DNA of 33,987 nt, taken from NCBI GenBank assembly GCA_945878585.1, contig CAMDXQ010000005.1, positions 1 to 33,987 on the forward strand, in the 5' to 3' direction. This DNA is from Akkermansia muciniphila (GTDB lineage: Bacteria > Verrucomicrobiota > Verrucomicrobiia > Methylacidiphilales > Verrucolacustridaceae). Under the pieces are notes generated by a model, which was not told the DNA's origin, did no database searches, and saw nothing but the letters and a program-made list of their open reading frames with translations. Below, in pieces: positions 1 to 7,716 of the stretch; within the stretch, counting starts at the first letter, position 1; every line of letters starts with the position of its first letter. The position numbers were made by a program, and so were the translations under genes.

Positions 1-54
1 GGTGTATACGGGCTAGCGCCACCTTCAAAACCGATGTCTTGAGAAGGAGCAGAA

Positions 55-159
55 ATGGGGAAGGATAAAATGGAGAGGAGGCAGAGGAGGGGTAGGAGGA
101 GAGGAGTTGTCATTGGTTCATTATCCGATGTTCTGGATAAAGTGCCAGCCTCGCCTTGA
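55..159 (+). CDS. possible 34-residue basic leader peptide
   Basis: This short reading frame starts at an ATG preceded by AAGGAG with five bases of spacing, the best ribosome-binding site in the first 200 bases. The product is very basic in its first half (runs such as RRQRRGRRRG). It lies in an almost pure purine tract (about 43-106), so the arginines may simply reflect base composition. It ends before the signal peptide of the following WG-repeat protein and could act as a leader for it. I do not recognise the product, and it may be chance. Confidence 0.2.
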   Translation: MGKDKMERRQRRGRRRGVVIGSLSDVLDKVPASP

Positions 160-178
160 CCCCGCTTCTCTCAAACCT

Positions 179-1021
179 ATGGGTGGAGAGGTGAGAGCCT
201 TGCAAATATTGGCCCTTTGGATCCTCGCCGCAGCGGTTGGAACAACGGTAAAAGGGGAGGAGCAGCAGGATCCAGAAAAACGGTTATTCGCCAAAGGTCC
301 TGCTCCTACGAAGGGGGAGAACGGCAAATGGGGATTTCTCTCGCCGGATGGAACGTGGGCCGTCGAACCGAAGTTTATCGAAGTAAAAGCATTCCAAGGG
401 GATCTCGCGGCAGCTCGGGAGGGAGAAAAGTGGGGATACATTGAAGCAAAAGGGAATTGGAAGATTCCTCCCCGCTTTTCCTGGGCAGGCGAGTTTTCCG
501 AGAACCTAGCTCCTGCTTCGGAGGGGGATCGCCTAACGGGAAAGTTTGGGTACATCGATCGACAAGGCCGCTGGGCGATTGAGCCAGAATACATCTGGGC
601 TCGTCCTTTTCAGGGTGGATATGGAGCTGTGAAAGACGGATCGAAATGGGGATTCGTGGATGCCAAAGGGAAACTGGTGGTCGAACCGGATTACGATCAA
701 GTTGGCAGTTTCTCGGAAGGGGTTGCCGCGGTTCAAAAGAGTGGTCCACCGGGTGACAAGAAAACGTGGATTTATATTCTCCCGGATGGGAAAAGTCCGT
801 TTGAATCGAAGTTTGCCTGGGCGGGTCAGTTTTCCGAAGGATTCGCACGCGTGCAGATGGAAGACCGGATTACGAGCAAGTTTGGCTACATTAATAAACA
901 GGGTGTACTTGTCATTCCCGCTGAATTTGATGAAGCAACAGATTTTCGAAACGGGCAGGCTCACGTTCGAACTGGAAGCCAGTTCAAGATCATCGACAGC
1001 AAAGGGAAAGTGAAGGAGTGA
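179..1021 (+). CDS. secreted WG-repeat protein
   Basis: The protein is about 280 residues and made almost wholly of about seven WG (KWG) repeats. Each carries a core such as KWGFLSPDG, KWGYIEAKG, KFGYIDRQG, KWGFVDAKG or KFGYINKQG, followed by an aromatic/acidic segment ending in EPKF, EPEY or EPDY. WG repeats are thought to form beta-rich binding modules; no enzymatic activity is implied. I chose ATG 179 because a signal-peptide-like stretch follows at once (a basic residue, then LQILALWILAAAVG). An in-frame TTG at 107 has a purine-rich tract in front of it, and ATG 128 and GTG 191 are also possible; the earlier starts would put about 25 residues before the signal sequence. The product is probably exported to the periplasm or cell surface. 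Its ligand is unknown. Confidence 0.85.
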   Translation: MGGEVRALQILALWILAAAVGTTVKGEEQQDPEKRLFAKGPAPTKGENGKWGFLSPDGTWAVEPKFIEVKAFQGDLAAAREGEKWGYIEAKGNWKIPPRFSWAGEFSENLAPASEGDRLTGKFGYIDRQGRWAIEPEYIWARPFQGGYGAVKDGSKWGFVDAKGKLVVEPDYDQVGSFSEGVAAVQKSGPPGDKKTWIYILPDGKSPFESKFAWAGQFSEGFARVQMEDRITSKFGYINKQGVLVIPAEFDEATDFRNGQAHVRTGSQFKIIDSKGKVKE

Positions 1022-1070
1022 CGGCAGGGAGATTTCTTGTCTTGCAGACGTTCTGCGTTAAATCAAAGGG

Positions 1071-1271
1071 ATGATCTTAACCTCGATGACCTTAGGTGCG
1101 GTGGCGGTTCTTGCTGGAGGAGCCCAGCTAGCAAAACATCGGAAGGATATTCCTCACTTTCCCATGTGGGTGGGTTTTGGTTTAACCGTTTTAATTCCCT
1201 CTGTGCTCATTGTTTTCGTTATTGAATGGATGGCTCTCTGCGCTTGGAACCCATTGATCTGGATGGAGTAA
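1071..1271 (+). CDS. small two-helix membrane protein, hypothetical
   Basis: This 66-residue frame starts at ATG 1071 behind the purine-rich AAAGGG. It encodes a short hydrophobic N-terminal stretch (residues 4-19), a basic loop (KHRKD) and a strong hydrophobic helix (about 32-54, VGFGLTVLIPSVLIVFVIEW), as expected of a small inner-membrane protein. It follows the WG-repeat gene by about 50 bases on the same strand and could be co-transcribed with it. A second frame (1037-1225) overlaps it but lacks membrane-like character. I recognise no family. Confidence 0.5.
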   Translation: MILTSMTLGAVAVLAGGAQLAKHRKDIPHFPMWVGFGLTVLIPSVLIVFVIEWMALCAWNPLIWME

Positions 1272-1280
1272 TACTCCTTT

Positions 1281-1302
1281 ATCCCCGCGACGTCTCGGGG
1301 AT
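1281..1302 (+). terminator. hairpin after the small membrane gene, possible weak terminator
   Basis: ATCCCCG (1281-1287) and CGGGGAT (1296-1302) form a perfect seven-pair stem with an eight-base loop, ten bases after the upstream stop codon. No T-run follows, so it is not a classical intrinsic terminator. It may separate the upstream genes from rnpB, whose -35 box begins at the end of the stem. Confidence 0.35.
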
Positions 1303-1329
1303 TGTCAGGCTTTGAATACGGCGTATTCT
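1302..1329 (+). promoter_or_regulatory. likely sigma-70 promoter of rnpB
   Basis: TTGTCA (1302-1307) and TATTCT (1324-1329) are separated by 16 bases, and the P RNA 5' end inferred from pairing (about 1336) lies six bases beyond the -10 box. The spacer and -10 box contain a perfect palindrome, GAATACG-G-CGTATTC (1314-1328), which could be an operator or a coincidence. Confidence 0.55.
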
Positions 1330-1335
1330 AATTCC

Positions 1336-1745
1336 GGAATCAGGGCAGTCGCCCTCAGCTTGTCTGGGGGAGGAAAGTCCGGACACCACAGGATAATCCG
1401 CCCCAGGAAAGCTGGGGGCAGTCTCGCCGCAAGTCGGGATTGACGGAAAGTGTCACAGAAAAAATACCGCCTAGCGCAAGCTGGGTAAGGGTGAAAAGGC
1501 GGGGTAAGAGCCCACCACCTTTCGGGTAACCGAAGGGGATGACAAACCACGGATGGTGCAAGGCCGAGCAGGGGGAACGGGTGATCCGCCCGTCGCGCGT
1601 AAGCGGGACACCCCCGGGTTGGAGCCGCATCGGGAAGGTGGAAACACCCGACCGAAACTCGTCGTCAGGCGGGTTAGAGAAATGGCTGCCAGCTCATCAG
1701 GGAAACTTGGTGAGTCACAGAATCCGGCTTACGGATTCCACAGGA
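1336..1745 (+). ncRNA. rnpB: RNase P RNA, bacterial type A
   Basis: This is the catalytic RNA of ribonuclease P, which removes 5' leaders from precursor tRNAs. The universally conserved blocks appear in order: GGAGGAAAGTCCGGAC near 1369, CACAGAAAAAATACC near 1454, GGTAAGGGTGAAAAGGCGGG near 1484 followed by GGTAAGAGCCCACC, and the 3' block CACAGAATCCGGCTTA near 1716. The 5' GGAATC (1336-1341) can pair with GATTCC (1734-1739), closing the P1 helix and fixing both ends to within a few bases. The length of about 410 is normal for the type A fold. It has its own promoter upstream and a strong hairpin terminator just after it. Confidence 0.95.
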
Positions 1746-1750
1746 ACGAG

Positions 1751-1789
1751 GGCCGGGTGGCGAAAAGGCCATCCGGCCTTCGCCTTTTT
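1751..1789 (+). terminator. intrinsic terminator of rnpB
   Basis: Two overlapping strong stems are possible: GGCCGGGTGGC with GGCCATCCGGCC (1751-1778), and GGCGAA...GGCC with GGCCTTCGCC (1759-1784). The second is followed at once by TTTTT (1785-1789). The T-run touches the stop codon of the convergent TPR gene, so the site may also help end transcription from that side. Confidence 0.75.
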
Positions 1790-3164
1790 AGCCTTGCTGA
1801 TAGGCGGCTTCGACCCGCTCTGCGATATCACGGAACTGGCTATCCACTTCGTAAATTTTCTTAAACTCTTCCAGAGCCTCAACTTTTTTACCCATTTCCT
1901 CGAGAATCACACCGAGAGAGTAGATCGCATCCTTTTTCACGTTATCCATCGCCACGATTTCTGATGCGGCGAGAGCGTACTGCTTGGCTGCAAGATCGAG
2001 CATTTTTCGTTTCTGATAAGAGACTCCAAGCAGGTTGAGTGCCCGATGCCGAACCGAAGGCTGACGCAGTGCCTGCTGTAGTTCCGGAACGGCTTCTTTG
2101 TACCCACCATTATCGATCAAAGCTTCACCCAATTCAAAGCGGTACTGAAGGTCATTTGGATAACGCTTCACCCGATCTTTCGCTCCTTCCAAGATTACCG
2201 ATTTTTTCCGCGCCAGAATCTCATCACATACGGCGTCGTCTGATCCAGCGGCTTTCGCCTGCTCCCACTCTTGGTCGAGAAGGGCACATTGGAGACGAAA
2301 AACAGCCTTTTCGAGAACCGGGTCGGTTTTCTGAGTGAGCTCATGTGAAAACTGGAACCACTGCAGGGCATGATCGAGAGATCCTTGTGTTTCGCACAGC
2401 TCCGCAATTTGCTTCGCCAAAACAACATTCTGGGGCTCCTTCTCAAATTGAGCATGGAGGCGTGCCAACTGCTCTGCGACTGCCTCGGCCGTCTTGACTA
2501 CTTTAGAAGCAGATTCAAGGGCCGAACTTTCCTCTTTATTTTTCAGTGAGTCGCGGAAGTCCTCCGATTTTTCCCAGCCTCCGCTTTGGGTGGCGACAAG
2601 AGCGCTCGCATCTTTCATTCCTTTCAGGGCAGCCCCGTCTGTGGGAGCCACTTCCAAAATGTTCTGATACACGTCCCGAGCTTTGCTCATCTGTTTTGCG
2701 GCAATCAGTGCTTGAGCCAGTCCGTGTAGATTCTGGGTGTCTTGAGGTTTGGCTGTACGGACCGTTTCATATGCAAAAACAGCTGTTCCAGGAAGGTCGT
2801 TTTGTAGCGCAATTTCACCCAAGGCTGCATTGGCCTGAGGACTAAAAGGATCAAGGGTAAGGGCTTCCTCCAGCTTGGCCAATCCCGCCCCGAGTGATTT
2901 TCCGACTGCAGATTTCGCCTGCATGACTGCAGGGGCAATGCGCACCGCAGCCATACTTTTATCCATTTTCGATGCTGCTTTCGCTTTCGCAATTTGGCTG
3001 GCCCGAAGGATTTTCCTGCCCTCAAGAAGGCCAGGGTTTGCCTCAAGAACAGGGGGCATCAGCATGATCACGTAGTCGTGATTTTGCCGAGCCATTGCAT
3101 CCTTAGCTTTACGGAAGGTGTCGAGACTCGATCCCGTCAGCTGGGCGGACGTAATTTCAGGCAT
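1788..3164 (-). CDS. cytoplasmic TPR-repeat protein
   Basis: The 458-residue protein has many tetratricopeptide-like helical pairs. Recognisable units include the segments around LTLDPFSPQANAALGEIAL, AKPQDTQNLHGLAQAL and YQNILEVAPTDGAALKG in the first half, and YPNDLQYRFELGEALIDNGG and RALNLLGVSYQKRK in the second. A charged, coiled stretch (about 195-250) separates two TPR blocks. There is no signal peptide or membrane helix, so it probably acts in the cytoplasm as a protein-interaction scaffold. The start ATG 3164 gives an N-terminus (MPEITSAQLTG) without leader features. It is transcribed away from plsY across a 98-base gap. Verrucomicrobia carry many such proteins; the partner is unknown. 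Confidence 0.85.
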   Translation of the reverse strand: MPEITSAQLTGSSLDTFRKAKDAMARQNHDYVIMLMPPVLEANPGLLEGRKILRASQIAKAKAASKMDKSMAAVRIAPAVMQAKSAVGKSLGAGLAKLEEALTLDPFSPQANAALGEIALQNDLPGTAVFAYETVRTAKPQDTQNLHGLAQALIAAKQMSKARDVYQNILEVAPTDGAALKGMKDASALVATQSGGWEKSEDFRDSLKNKEESSALESASKVVKTAEAVAEQLARLHAQFEKEPQNVVLAKQIAELCETQGSLDHALQWFQFSHELTQKTDPVLEKAVFRLQCALLDQEWEQAKAAGSDDAVCDEILARKKSVILEGAKDRVKRYPNDLQYRFELGEALIDNGGYKEAVPELQQALRQPSVRHRALNLLGVSYQKRKMLDLAAKQYALAASEIVAMDNVKKDAIYSLGVILEEMGKKVEALEEFKKIYEVDSQFRDIAERVEAAYQQG

Positions 3165-3262
3165 AGTCCAAAAGGATAACCGAAAATACGATTTTCTCCC
3201 AATGGAAAAATTGCGAGTGGTTTTCCTTGCCCTTTTCGTTCAGGTGGGCCAACTCGCAAGGG

Positions 3263-3865
3263 ATGCAAAACCCTGTTTTCTACCTTCTTTTGGCTTTTTT
3301 CCTTGGCTCTTTACCGTTCGGCCACTGGCTGGCCTTACGTCTCGGTGTAGATCTGCGAAAACAGGGAAGCGGCAACACCGGAGCAACCAACGTCAGTCGG
3401 GTTCTTGGAAAGAAGTGGGGGTATCTCGTGTTCGCGCTGGACTTCGCCAAAGGATGGATCCCGGTAGTTTTGGCAATTCGCGCAGGGAATCTCAGCGACT
3501 CCTGGGTAGTGGGAACCGGAGTATGCGCAGTATTGGGTCACGTATTTTCGCCATGGCTGGGATTCCGCGGGGGAAAAGGGGTGGCAACGTCTGCTGGAAT
3601 TTTGATCGGACTTACACCATCGGTATCCCTTGGGGTAGGTGTGATCTGGTGGATAGCGTTTCAATTCAGTCGGACCGTCTCGGTAGCCTCCTTGAGCGCA
3701 GCCACTGCCTTTCCAATTCTAGTCGCATGGTTATGCCCCGAACGAGCCGCGCTCCAGTGGGCCGCTCTTGGTATGGCCGGGCTGGTTTGGATTCGGCATC
3801 GTGATAACATCCAAAGAATCTTTCGGGGAAAAGAAAGTCGGTTTTCAGAGAAAGAGAAACTGTAA
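3263..3865 (+). CDS. plsY: glycerol-3-phosphate acyltransferase PlsY
   Basis: This inner-membrane enzyme transfers an acyl group from acyl-phosphate to glycerol-3-phosphate, the first step of phospholipid synthesis in most bacteria. The 200-residue product shows the family motifs in order: GSLPFG near the N-terminus, GSGNTGATNV (acyl-phosphate/G3P binding), and GHVFSPWLGFRGGKGVAT in the middle. Several hydrophobic helices lie between them. I chose ATG 3263 because it places the first membrane helix at residue 4, as usual; an upstream TTG (3227) would add 12 polar residues. gpsA, which makes the glycerol-3-phosphate substrate, starts three bases after the stop, so the two are very likely co-transcribed. 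Confidence 0.95.
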   Translation: MQNPVFYLLLAFFLGSLPFGHWLALRLGVDLRKQGSGNTGATNVSRVLGKKWGYLVFALDFAKGWIPVVLAIRAGNLSDSWVVGTGVCAVLGHVFSPWLGFRGGKGVATSAGILIGLTPSVSLGVGVIWWIAFQFSRTVSVASLSAATAFPILVAWLCPERAALQWAALGMAGLVWIRHRDNIQRIFRGKESRFSEKEKL

Positions 3866-3868
3866 ATT

Positions 3869-4765
3869 ATGCACAATACGATTCTTGGAAAAGGGGCATG
3901 GGGTTTGGCGATTGGCCAAGCCCTTCAAGAAAGGGGACACACGGTCACCTGGCTGGACAAGGGGGAGTCGGATATTCCGGCAAAGACCGATCTCCTTTGG
4001 GTGGCATTACCTACTCAGTCAGTTCGCGAGTGCTGCCAGAAACTTCGTGGGTGGAAAACGGGCACTCCAGTGGTCAGCCTCTCGAAAGGGATCGAAGTTT
4101 CCACAGGAAAAAGAGTGAGTGAAATTGTGGCTTCTGTTTTTCCTGAATCCGCGCTGGCTGCGGTCTCGGGCCCGAGCTTGGCAGCTGAGGTGATCCAAAA
4201 AATCCCCACTGCACTGGTCTCAGCCTCCCAAGACGAGGGGTTAGCCATGAACATCCAAAAAGCACTACACGGCCCAGGGATTCGTGTGTATCGGAGTCCC
4301 GATCTGATCGGGGTGGAATGGGGAGGGGCATTGAAAAATGTTTACTCCCTTGCCGCCGGAATGTGTGCAGGACTGGGTTTAGGGGAGAACAGCCTGGCCG
4401 GTTTGACGACCCGAAGCTTGCGTGAGATGACCCGTGTGGCGGTTCATTTCGGTGCGGAGGAAGAAACTCTCCAAGGCTTAAGTGGTGTAGGGGATCTCGT
4501 TCTCACCTCCTACAGCCGAGCAAGTCGGAATCGTCGGGTTGGAGAAAGACTCGGGGCAGGAGACAGTGTGGTCCAGGCGTTGGCTTCGGTAGATGGTGTT
4601 TGTGAAGGAATTCCGACCACCGAGGCACTCCATCCCATTCTGCTCAAGAACTCGATTGATGCGCCGATCGCCAAGGAGTTGTTCCAAGTCGTGAAGGGCT
4701 CAAAATCTCCTAAGGCCGCGCTTACGGCTCTTTTGGATCGCGGAACGAAGTTGGAGACGGAATAA
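3869..4765 (+). CDS. gpsA: NAD(P)+-dependent glycerol-3-phosphate dehydrogenase
   Basis: The enzyme reduces dihydroxyacetone phosphate to sn-glycerol-3-phosphate, the backbone for phospholipids and the substrate of the neighbouring PlsY. The N-terminus has the dinucleotide-binding motif GKGAWGLAIG (residues 7-16), followed by SLSKGIE and AAVSGPSLAAEV. The catalytic lysine is K156 in GGALKNVYSLAAG, and LAGLTTRSLREM follows in the helical C-terminal domain. At 298 residues it is somewhat shorter than the roughly 330 typical of the family; the shortening is in the Rossmann half, where the usual segment between the first strand and the substrate motif is compact. The start ATG 3869 is supported by the position of the nucleotide motif. 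Confidence 0.95.
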   Translation: MHNTILGKGAWGLAIGQALQERGHTVTWLDKGESDIPAKTDLLWVALPTQSVRECCQKLRGWKTGTPVVSLSKGIEVSTGKRVSEIVASVFPESALAAVSGPSLAAEVIQKIPTALVSASQDEGLAMNIQKALHGPGIRVYRSPDLIGVEWGGALKNVYSLAAGMCAGLGLGENSLAGLTTRSLREMTRVAVHFGAEEETLQGLSGVGDLVLTSYSRASRNRRVGERLGAGDSVVQALASVDGVCEGIPTTEALHPILLKNSIDAPIAKELFQVVKGSKSPKAALTALLDRGTKLETE

Positions 4766-4803
4766 GGGAAGATTACTGTTCGACGGAACGGGGCAGGGAG
4801 GGA

Positions 4804-5208
4804 ATGATAGTCCTCCTTATGAAAGTTGGCCGATGGCTCCATACAAGATTGCGGGTGGAAAACCTTCCGCAAGCCCGTCAATTTTTTCAAAAAGTTCTTG
4901 GGCTGGTTCCGATTTCGGAGAGTGTTTCGCCCCGTGGAAGTTCTCTGGTCTTTTTGCAACCCTCCTCGGGGGGTGAAATGCTTGAGTTGTGCCACTTTCC
5001 GGCATCCGGACCGGTCAAAGTCCCGCCTGATCTGATTCACTTGGCCTTCGAGGTGGATGATCTAGATGCGTTCGGCCGTCATGCCACCGAACAGGGATAC
5101 CCTTGGAGCGATGGTCCATCGACCACTGCGGGAGGTTCGCGATTTGCCTTTCTGGATGCCCCGGAAGGTTACGAGATCGAAATCATCGAAAAAGGAGAAT
5201 CCCGATGA
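4804..5208 (+). CDS. VOC/glyoxalase-family metalloprotein
   Basis: The 134-residue protein has a single vicinal-oxygen-chelate domain of two beta-alpha-beta-beta-beta modules. Candidate metal ligands occupy the expected places: His in WLHTRLRV, Glu in EMLELCHF, His in LIHLAFEVDD and Glu in GYEIEIIE near the C-terminus. This H-E-H-E pattern and the motif RFAFLDAPEGYEIEI match lactoylglutathione lyase-like proteins, which detoxify methylglyoxal, but VOC proteins also include dioxygenases and epimerases and the substrate cannot be read off. ATG 4804 follows GGGAGG; ATG 4819 is an alternative. The last codon overlaps the start of rpe (ATGA), implying coupled translation in a sugar-phosphate neighbourhood where methylglyoxal detoxification would fit. 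Confidence 0.85.
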   Translation: MIVLLMKVGRWLHTRLRVENLPQARQFFQKVLGLVPISESVSPRGSSLVFLQPSSGGEMLELCHFPASGPVKVPPDLIHLAFEVDDLDAFGRHATEQGYPWSDGPSTTAGGSRFAFLDAPEGYEIEIIEKGESR

Positions 5209-5891
5209 CCAATCGCCCCATTATCGTTGCACCATCCATATTGGGAGCTGACCTCGGTCGGATTGAGGATGAGGCCAGGCGGATTCAGGCCAGCGGAGCT
5301 GAATGGGTTCATGTCGATATTATGGATGGGCATTTCGTGCCCAACATCTCCTTTGGCGTCAACATGGTGAAGACCCTTCGGCGCCTGATGGGGGAAGCGA
5401 CGTTGGATGTCCACTTGATGATCGAACAACCCGACCGGTATGCAAATGACTTCATTGAAGCTGGAGCCGATTGCCTGAACATCCACTTGGAAGCCAGACA
5501 TCAATCCGCAAGAACTTTGGAGTCGATCCGAGAAAAAGGGTGTCGAGCAGGTCTTGCCATCAATCCCGCCACTCTCCTCAAGCACGCCATTCCACTTTTA
5601 CCTCTGTGCGACCAACTCCTTTGCATGACAGTGAATCCCGGGTTTGGTGGCCAACCCTTCATGAAGGAGGTCCTTCCTAAAATTCGCGAAGCCCGGGAAG
5701 TGATTCTACGCCAGAACTACCAGATCGACATAACTGTGGATGGAGGAGTTAACGACGAGACCGCTCCCAGCTGTGTCGGATCCGGAGCCAACGTACTCGT
5801 TTCCGGATCCCATCTTTTTGCACAACCTGATTTGAATCAAGCTGTCGCAAAATTGCGATCTGCTGCAACGGCGGCAAATGTCTCAGGCTGA
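5205..5891 (+). CDS. rpe: ribulose-phosphate 3-epimerase
   Basis: The enzyme interconverts D-ribulose 5-phosphate and D-xylulose 5-phosphate in the pentose phosphate pathway. The 228-residue TIM barrel shows all family motifs: APSILGADLG (9-18), WVHVDIMDGHFVPNISFG (34-51), LDVHLMIEQP (67-76), MTVNPGFGGQPF in the C-terminal half and VDGGVN near residue 180. The metal-binding and catalytic residues H36, D38 and H70 are present, as is the later Asp. I chose ATG 5205, which overlaps the previous stop codon (ATGA) and lies behind AAAGGAG. The frame is open for 102 bases further upstream, but that part lies inside the VOC gene and encodes nothing family-like. The 3' end overlaps the lepA frame. Confidence 0.95.
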   Translation: MTNRPIIVAPSILGADLGRIEDEARRIQASGAEWVHVDIMDGHFVPNISFGVNMVKTLRRLMGEATLDVHLMIEQPDRYANDFIEAGADCLNIHLEARHQSARTLESIREKGCRAGLAINPATLLKHAIPLLPLCDQLLCMTVNPGFGGQPFMKEVLPKIREAREVILRQNYQIDITVDGGVNDETAPSCVGSGANVLVSGSHLFAQPDLNQAVAKLRSAATAANVSG

Positions 5892-7713
5892 TTTAGCTCC
5901 TACGTATTTTATGGACCCCAGCCTGATCCGAAATTTTTGCATCATTGCGCACGTAGATCACGGAAAGACCACTCTTTCCGACCGTCTTCTTCAGGTGACG
6001 GGGCTAATCGCGGAACGGGATATGCAGGCTCAATTGCTGGACTCGATGGATCTGGAGCGCGAAAGGGGTATTACGATCAAGGCACATCCTGTCACCCTCA
6101 ACTACAAGGCCAAGAATGGACAAACGTACCGTCTGAACCTGATCGATACTCCGGGTCACGTCGACTTCTCCTACGAAGTTTCACGCTCCCTCGCAGCCTG
6201 CGAAGGAGCGCTTCTCGTGGTGGATGCAGCCCAAGGGGTGGAGGCGCAAACTGTCGCAAACGTGCATCTTGCCAATAAAGAGGGTCTAACCCTGATCCCG
6301 ATTATCAATAAAATCGATTTACCCAGTTCCGACATTCCCGGCGTCAAAAAACAGTTGGAGGAGATTTTGGCGATTCCCGGGGATGAAGCGATTTTAGTCA
6401 GCGCTAAAACGGGGCAGGGGATCGAAGACGTTCTGGAAGCCATCGTCGCTCGGTTACCCGCCCCAAAAGGAGCGGACGGGAAGGAGTTAAAAGCCTTGGT
6501 ATTTGACAGCGTGTTCGACACCTTCCGCGGAGTGATCGCCTATGTCCGGGTGATCTCTGGGGAAATCACAGCTGGGACACCGATCATGCTGATGCAAAGC
6601 GGTCGAAAGTATGAGACGAAAGAGGTTGGAACATTCAGCCCGAAAATGACGATCGGAAAAAAGCTGGGTCCCGGAGATTCCGGTTACCTCGTGGCAAATT
6701 TAAAGACCACAGCCGAAATCGATATCGGGGATACGATCACCCATGCGATCCATCCGGCCAAAGAGCCTCTCACAGGGTTCCGTAAAGTTCAGCCGATGGT
6801 TTTCTCCGGCCTTTACCCGATCAACACGGACGACTTCGAGAAGCTCAAACTGGCCCTCGGAAAACTTCAGGTGAATGACTCCTCCTTGGTTTTTATTCCG
6901 GAGAGCTCTCCTGCGCTTGGTTTTGGATTCCGTTGTGGTTTTCTCGGGCTCCTCCATATGGAGATCGTCCAGGAGAGGCTTTCGAGGGAGTTCGGTATGG
7001 AAGTTCTATCGACTTATCCCAGCGTGATCTACGAGGTTCGTCTCACCAGCGGGAAGGTGCTTTCGGTCGAAAATCCGGTTCAACTCCCGGACCCAAGCGT
7101 CATCGAGGAAATTCGAGAACCCATGGTGACCGTGTTTCTTCTTTGCCCCAACGAAAACATTGGAGACTTGGTGGCGATGGTGAGGGAGAAGCGGGGGGAA
7201 GTGACGAAGACCGATTCCTTGGACGGGAAACGGGTGATGTTGACCACGGACATACCACTGAGTGAGATTCTTGTGGATTTCAGCGACCGAATTAAAAGTA
7301 TCACCCGAGGATATGGATCGATGGACTACGAGCATGGTCCTTATCGGGCAGACGACTTGGTCAAACTGGAGATCCTCGTGAATGGAGAACCGATGGACGC
7401 ATTCTCCTGTATTGTTCATCGAGAAAAAGCGCCCGCCCGCGGTCGCGCCCTGACCGCAAAACTCAAGGAGGTGATTCCGCCCCAGCTATTTAAAGTTTCA
7501 CTTCAGGCGGCCATTGGAGGAAAAATTGTTGCCCGCGAAGATGTAAAAAGCTTCGGGAAGAATGTGACGGCAAAGTGCTATGGTGGTGATATCACGCGGA
7601 AACGAAAGCTCTTGGAAAAACAGAAAGAGGGCAAAAAGCGGATGAAGCAGTTTGGAAAGGTGAACATACCACAGGAGGCCTTTCTCCAGATTCTGAAAGC
7701 GTTCGGGGATTGA
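5878..7713 (+). CDS. lepA: elongation factor 4 (LepA), translational GTPase
   Basis: EF4 is a ribosome-binding GTPase related to EF-G that can promote back-translocation of stalled ribosomes. The 611-residue product carries the G1 motif AHVDHGKTTLSDR (from residue 24), the G2 region RERGITIKAHPVTL, the G3 DTPGHVDFSYEV and the G4 NKIDLPSSD. EF-G-like domains II, III and V follow, then the LepA-specific C-terminal domain (AARE/DVKSFGKNVTAKCYGGD and RKRKLLEKQKEGKKRMK). ATG 5878 overlaps the end of rpe by 14 bases; ATG 5911 would give the usual 600 residues and is equally likely. lepB follows after three bases, the classic lepA-lepB pairing. Confidence 0.95.
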   Translation: MSQADLAPTYFMDPSLIRNFCIIAHVDHGKTTLSDRLLQVTGLIAERDMQAQLLDSMDLERERGITIKAHPVTLNYKAKNGQTYRLNLIDTPGHVDFSYEVSRSLAACEGALLVVDAAQGVEAQTVANVHLANKEGLTLIPIINKIDLPSSDIPGVKKQLEEILAIPGDEAILVSAKTGQGIEDVLEAIVARLPAPKGADGKELKALVFDSVFDTFRGVIAYVRVISGEITAGTPIMLMQSGRKYETKEVGTFSPKMTIGKKLGPGDSGYLVANLKTTAEIDIGDTITHAIHPAKEPLTGFRKVQPMVFSGLYPINTDDFEKLKLALGKLQVNDSSLVFIPESSPALGFGFRCGFLGLLHMEIVQERLSREFGMEVLSTYPSVIYEVRLTSGKVLSVENPVQLPDPSVIEEIREPMVTVFLLCPNENIGDLVAMVREKRGEVTKTDSLDGKRVMLTTDIPLSEILVDFSDRIKSITRGYGSMDYEHGPYRADDLVKLEILVNGEPMDAFSCIVHREKAPARGRALTAKLKEVIPPQLFKVSLQAAIGGKIVAREDVKSFGKNVTAKCYGGDITRKRKLLEKQKEGKKRMKQFGKVNIPQEAFLQILKAFGD

Positions 7714-7716
7714 GTC

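Noticed and set aside
5103-5204. N-terminal extension of rpe
   Set aside because: It lies inside the VOC gene; the family start is at the ATGA overlap at 5205.
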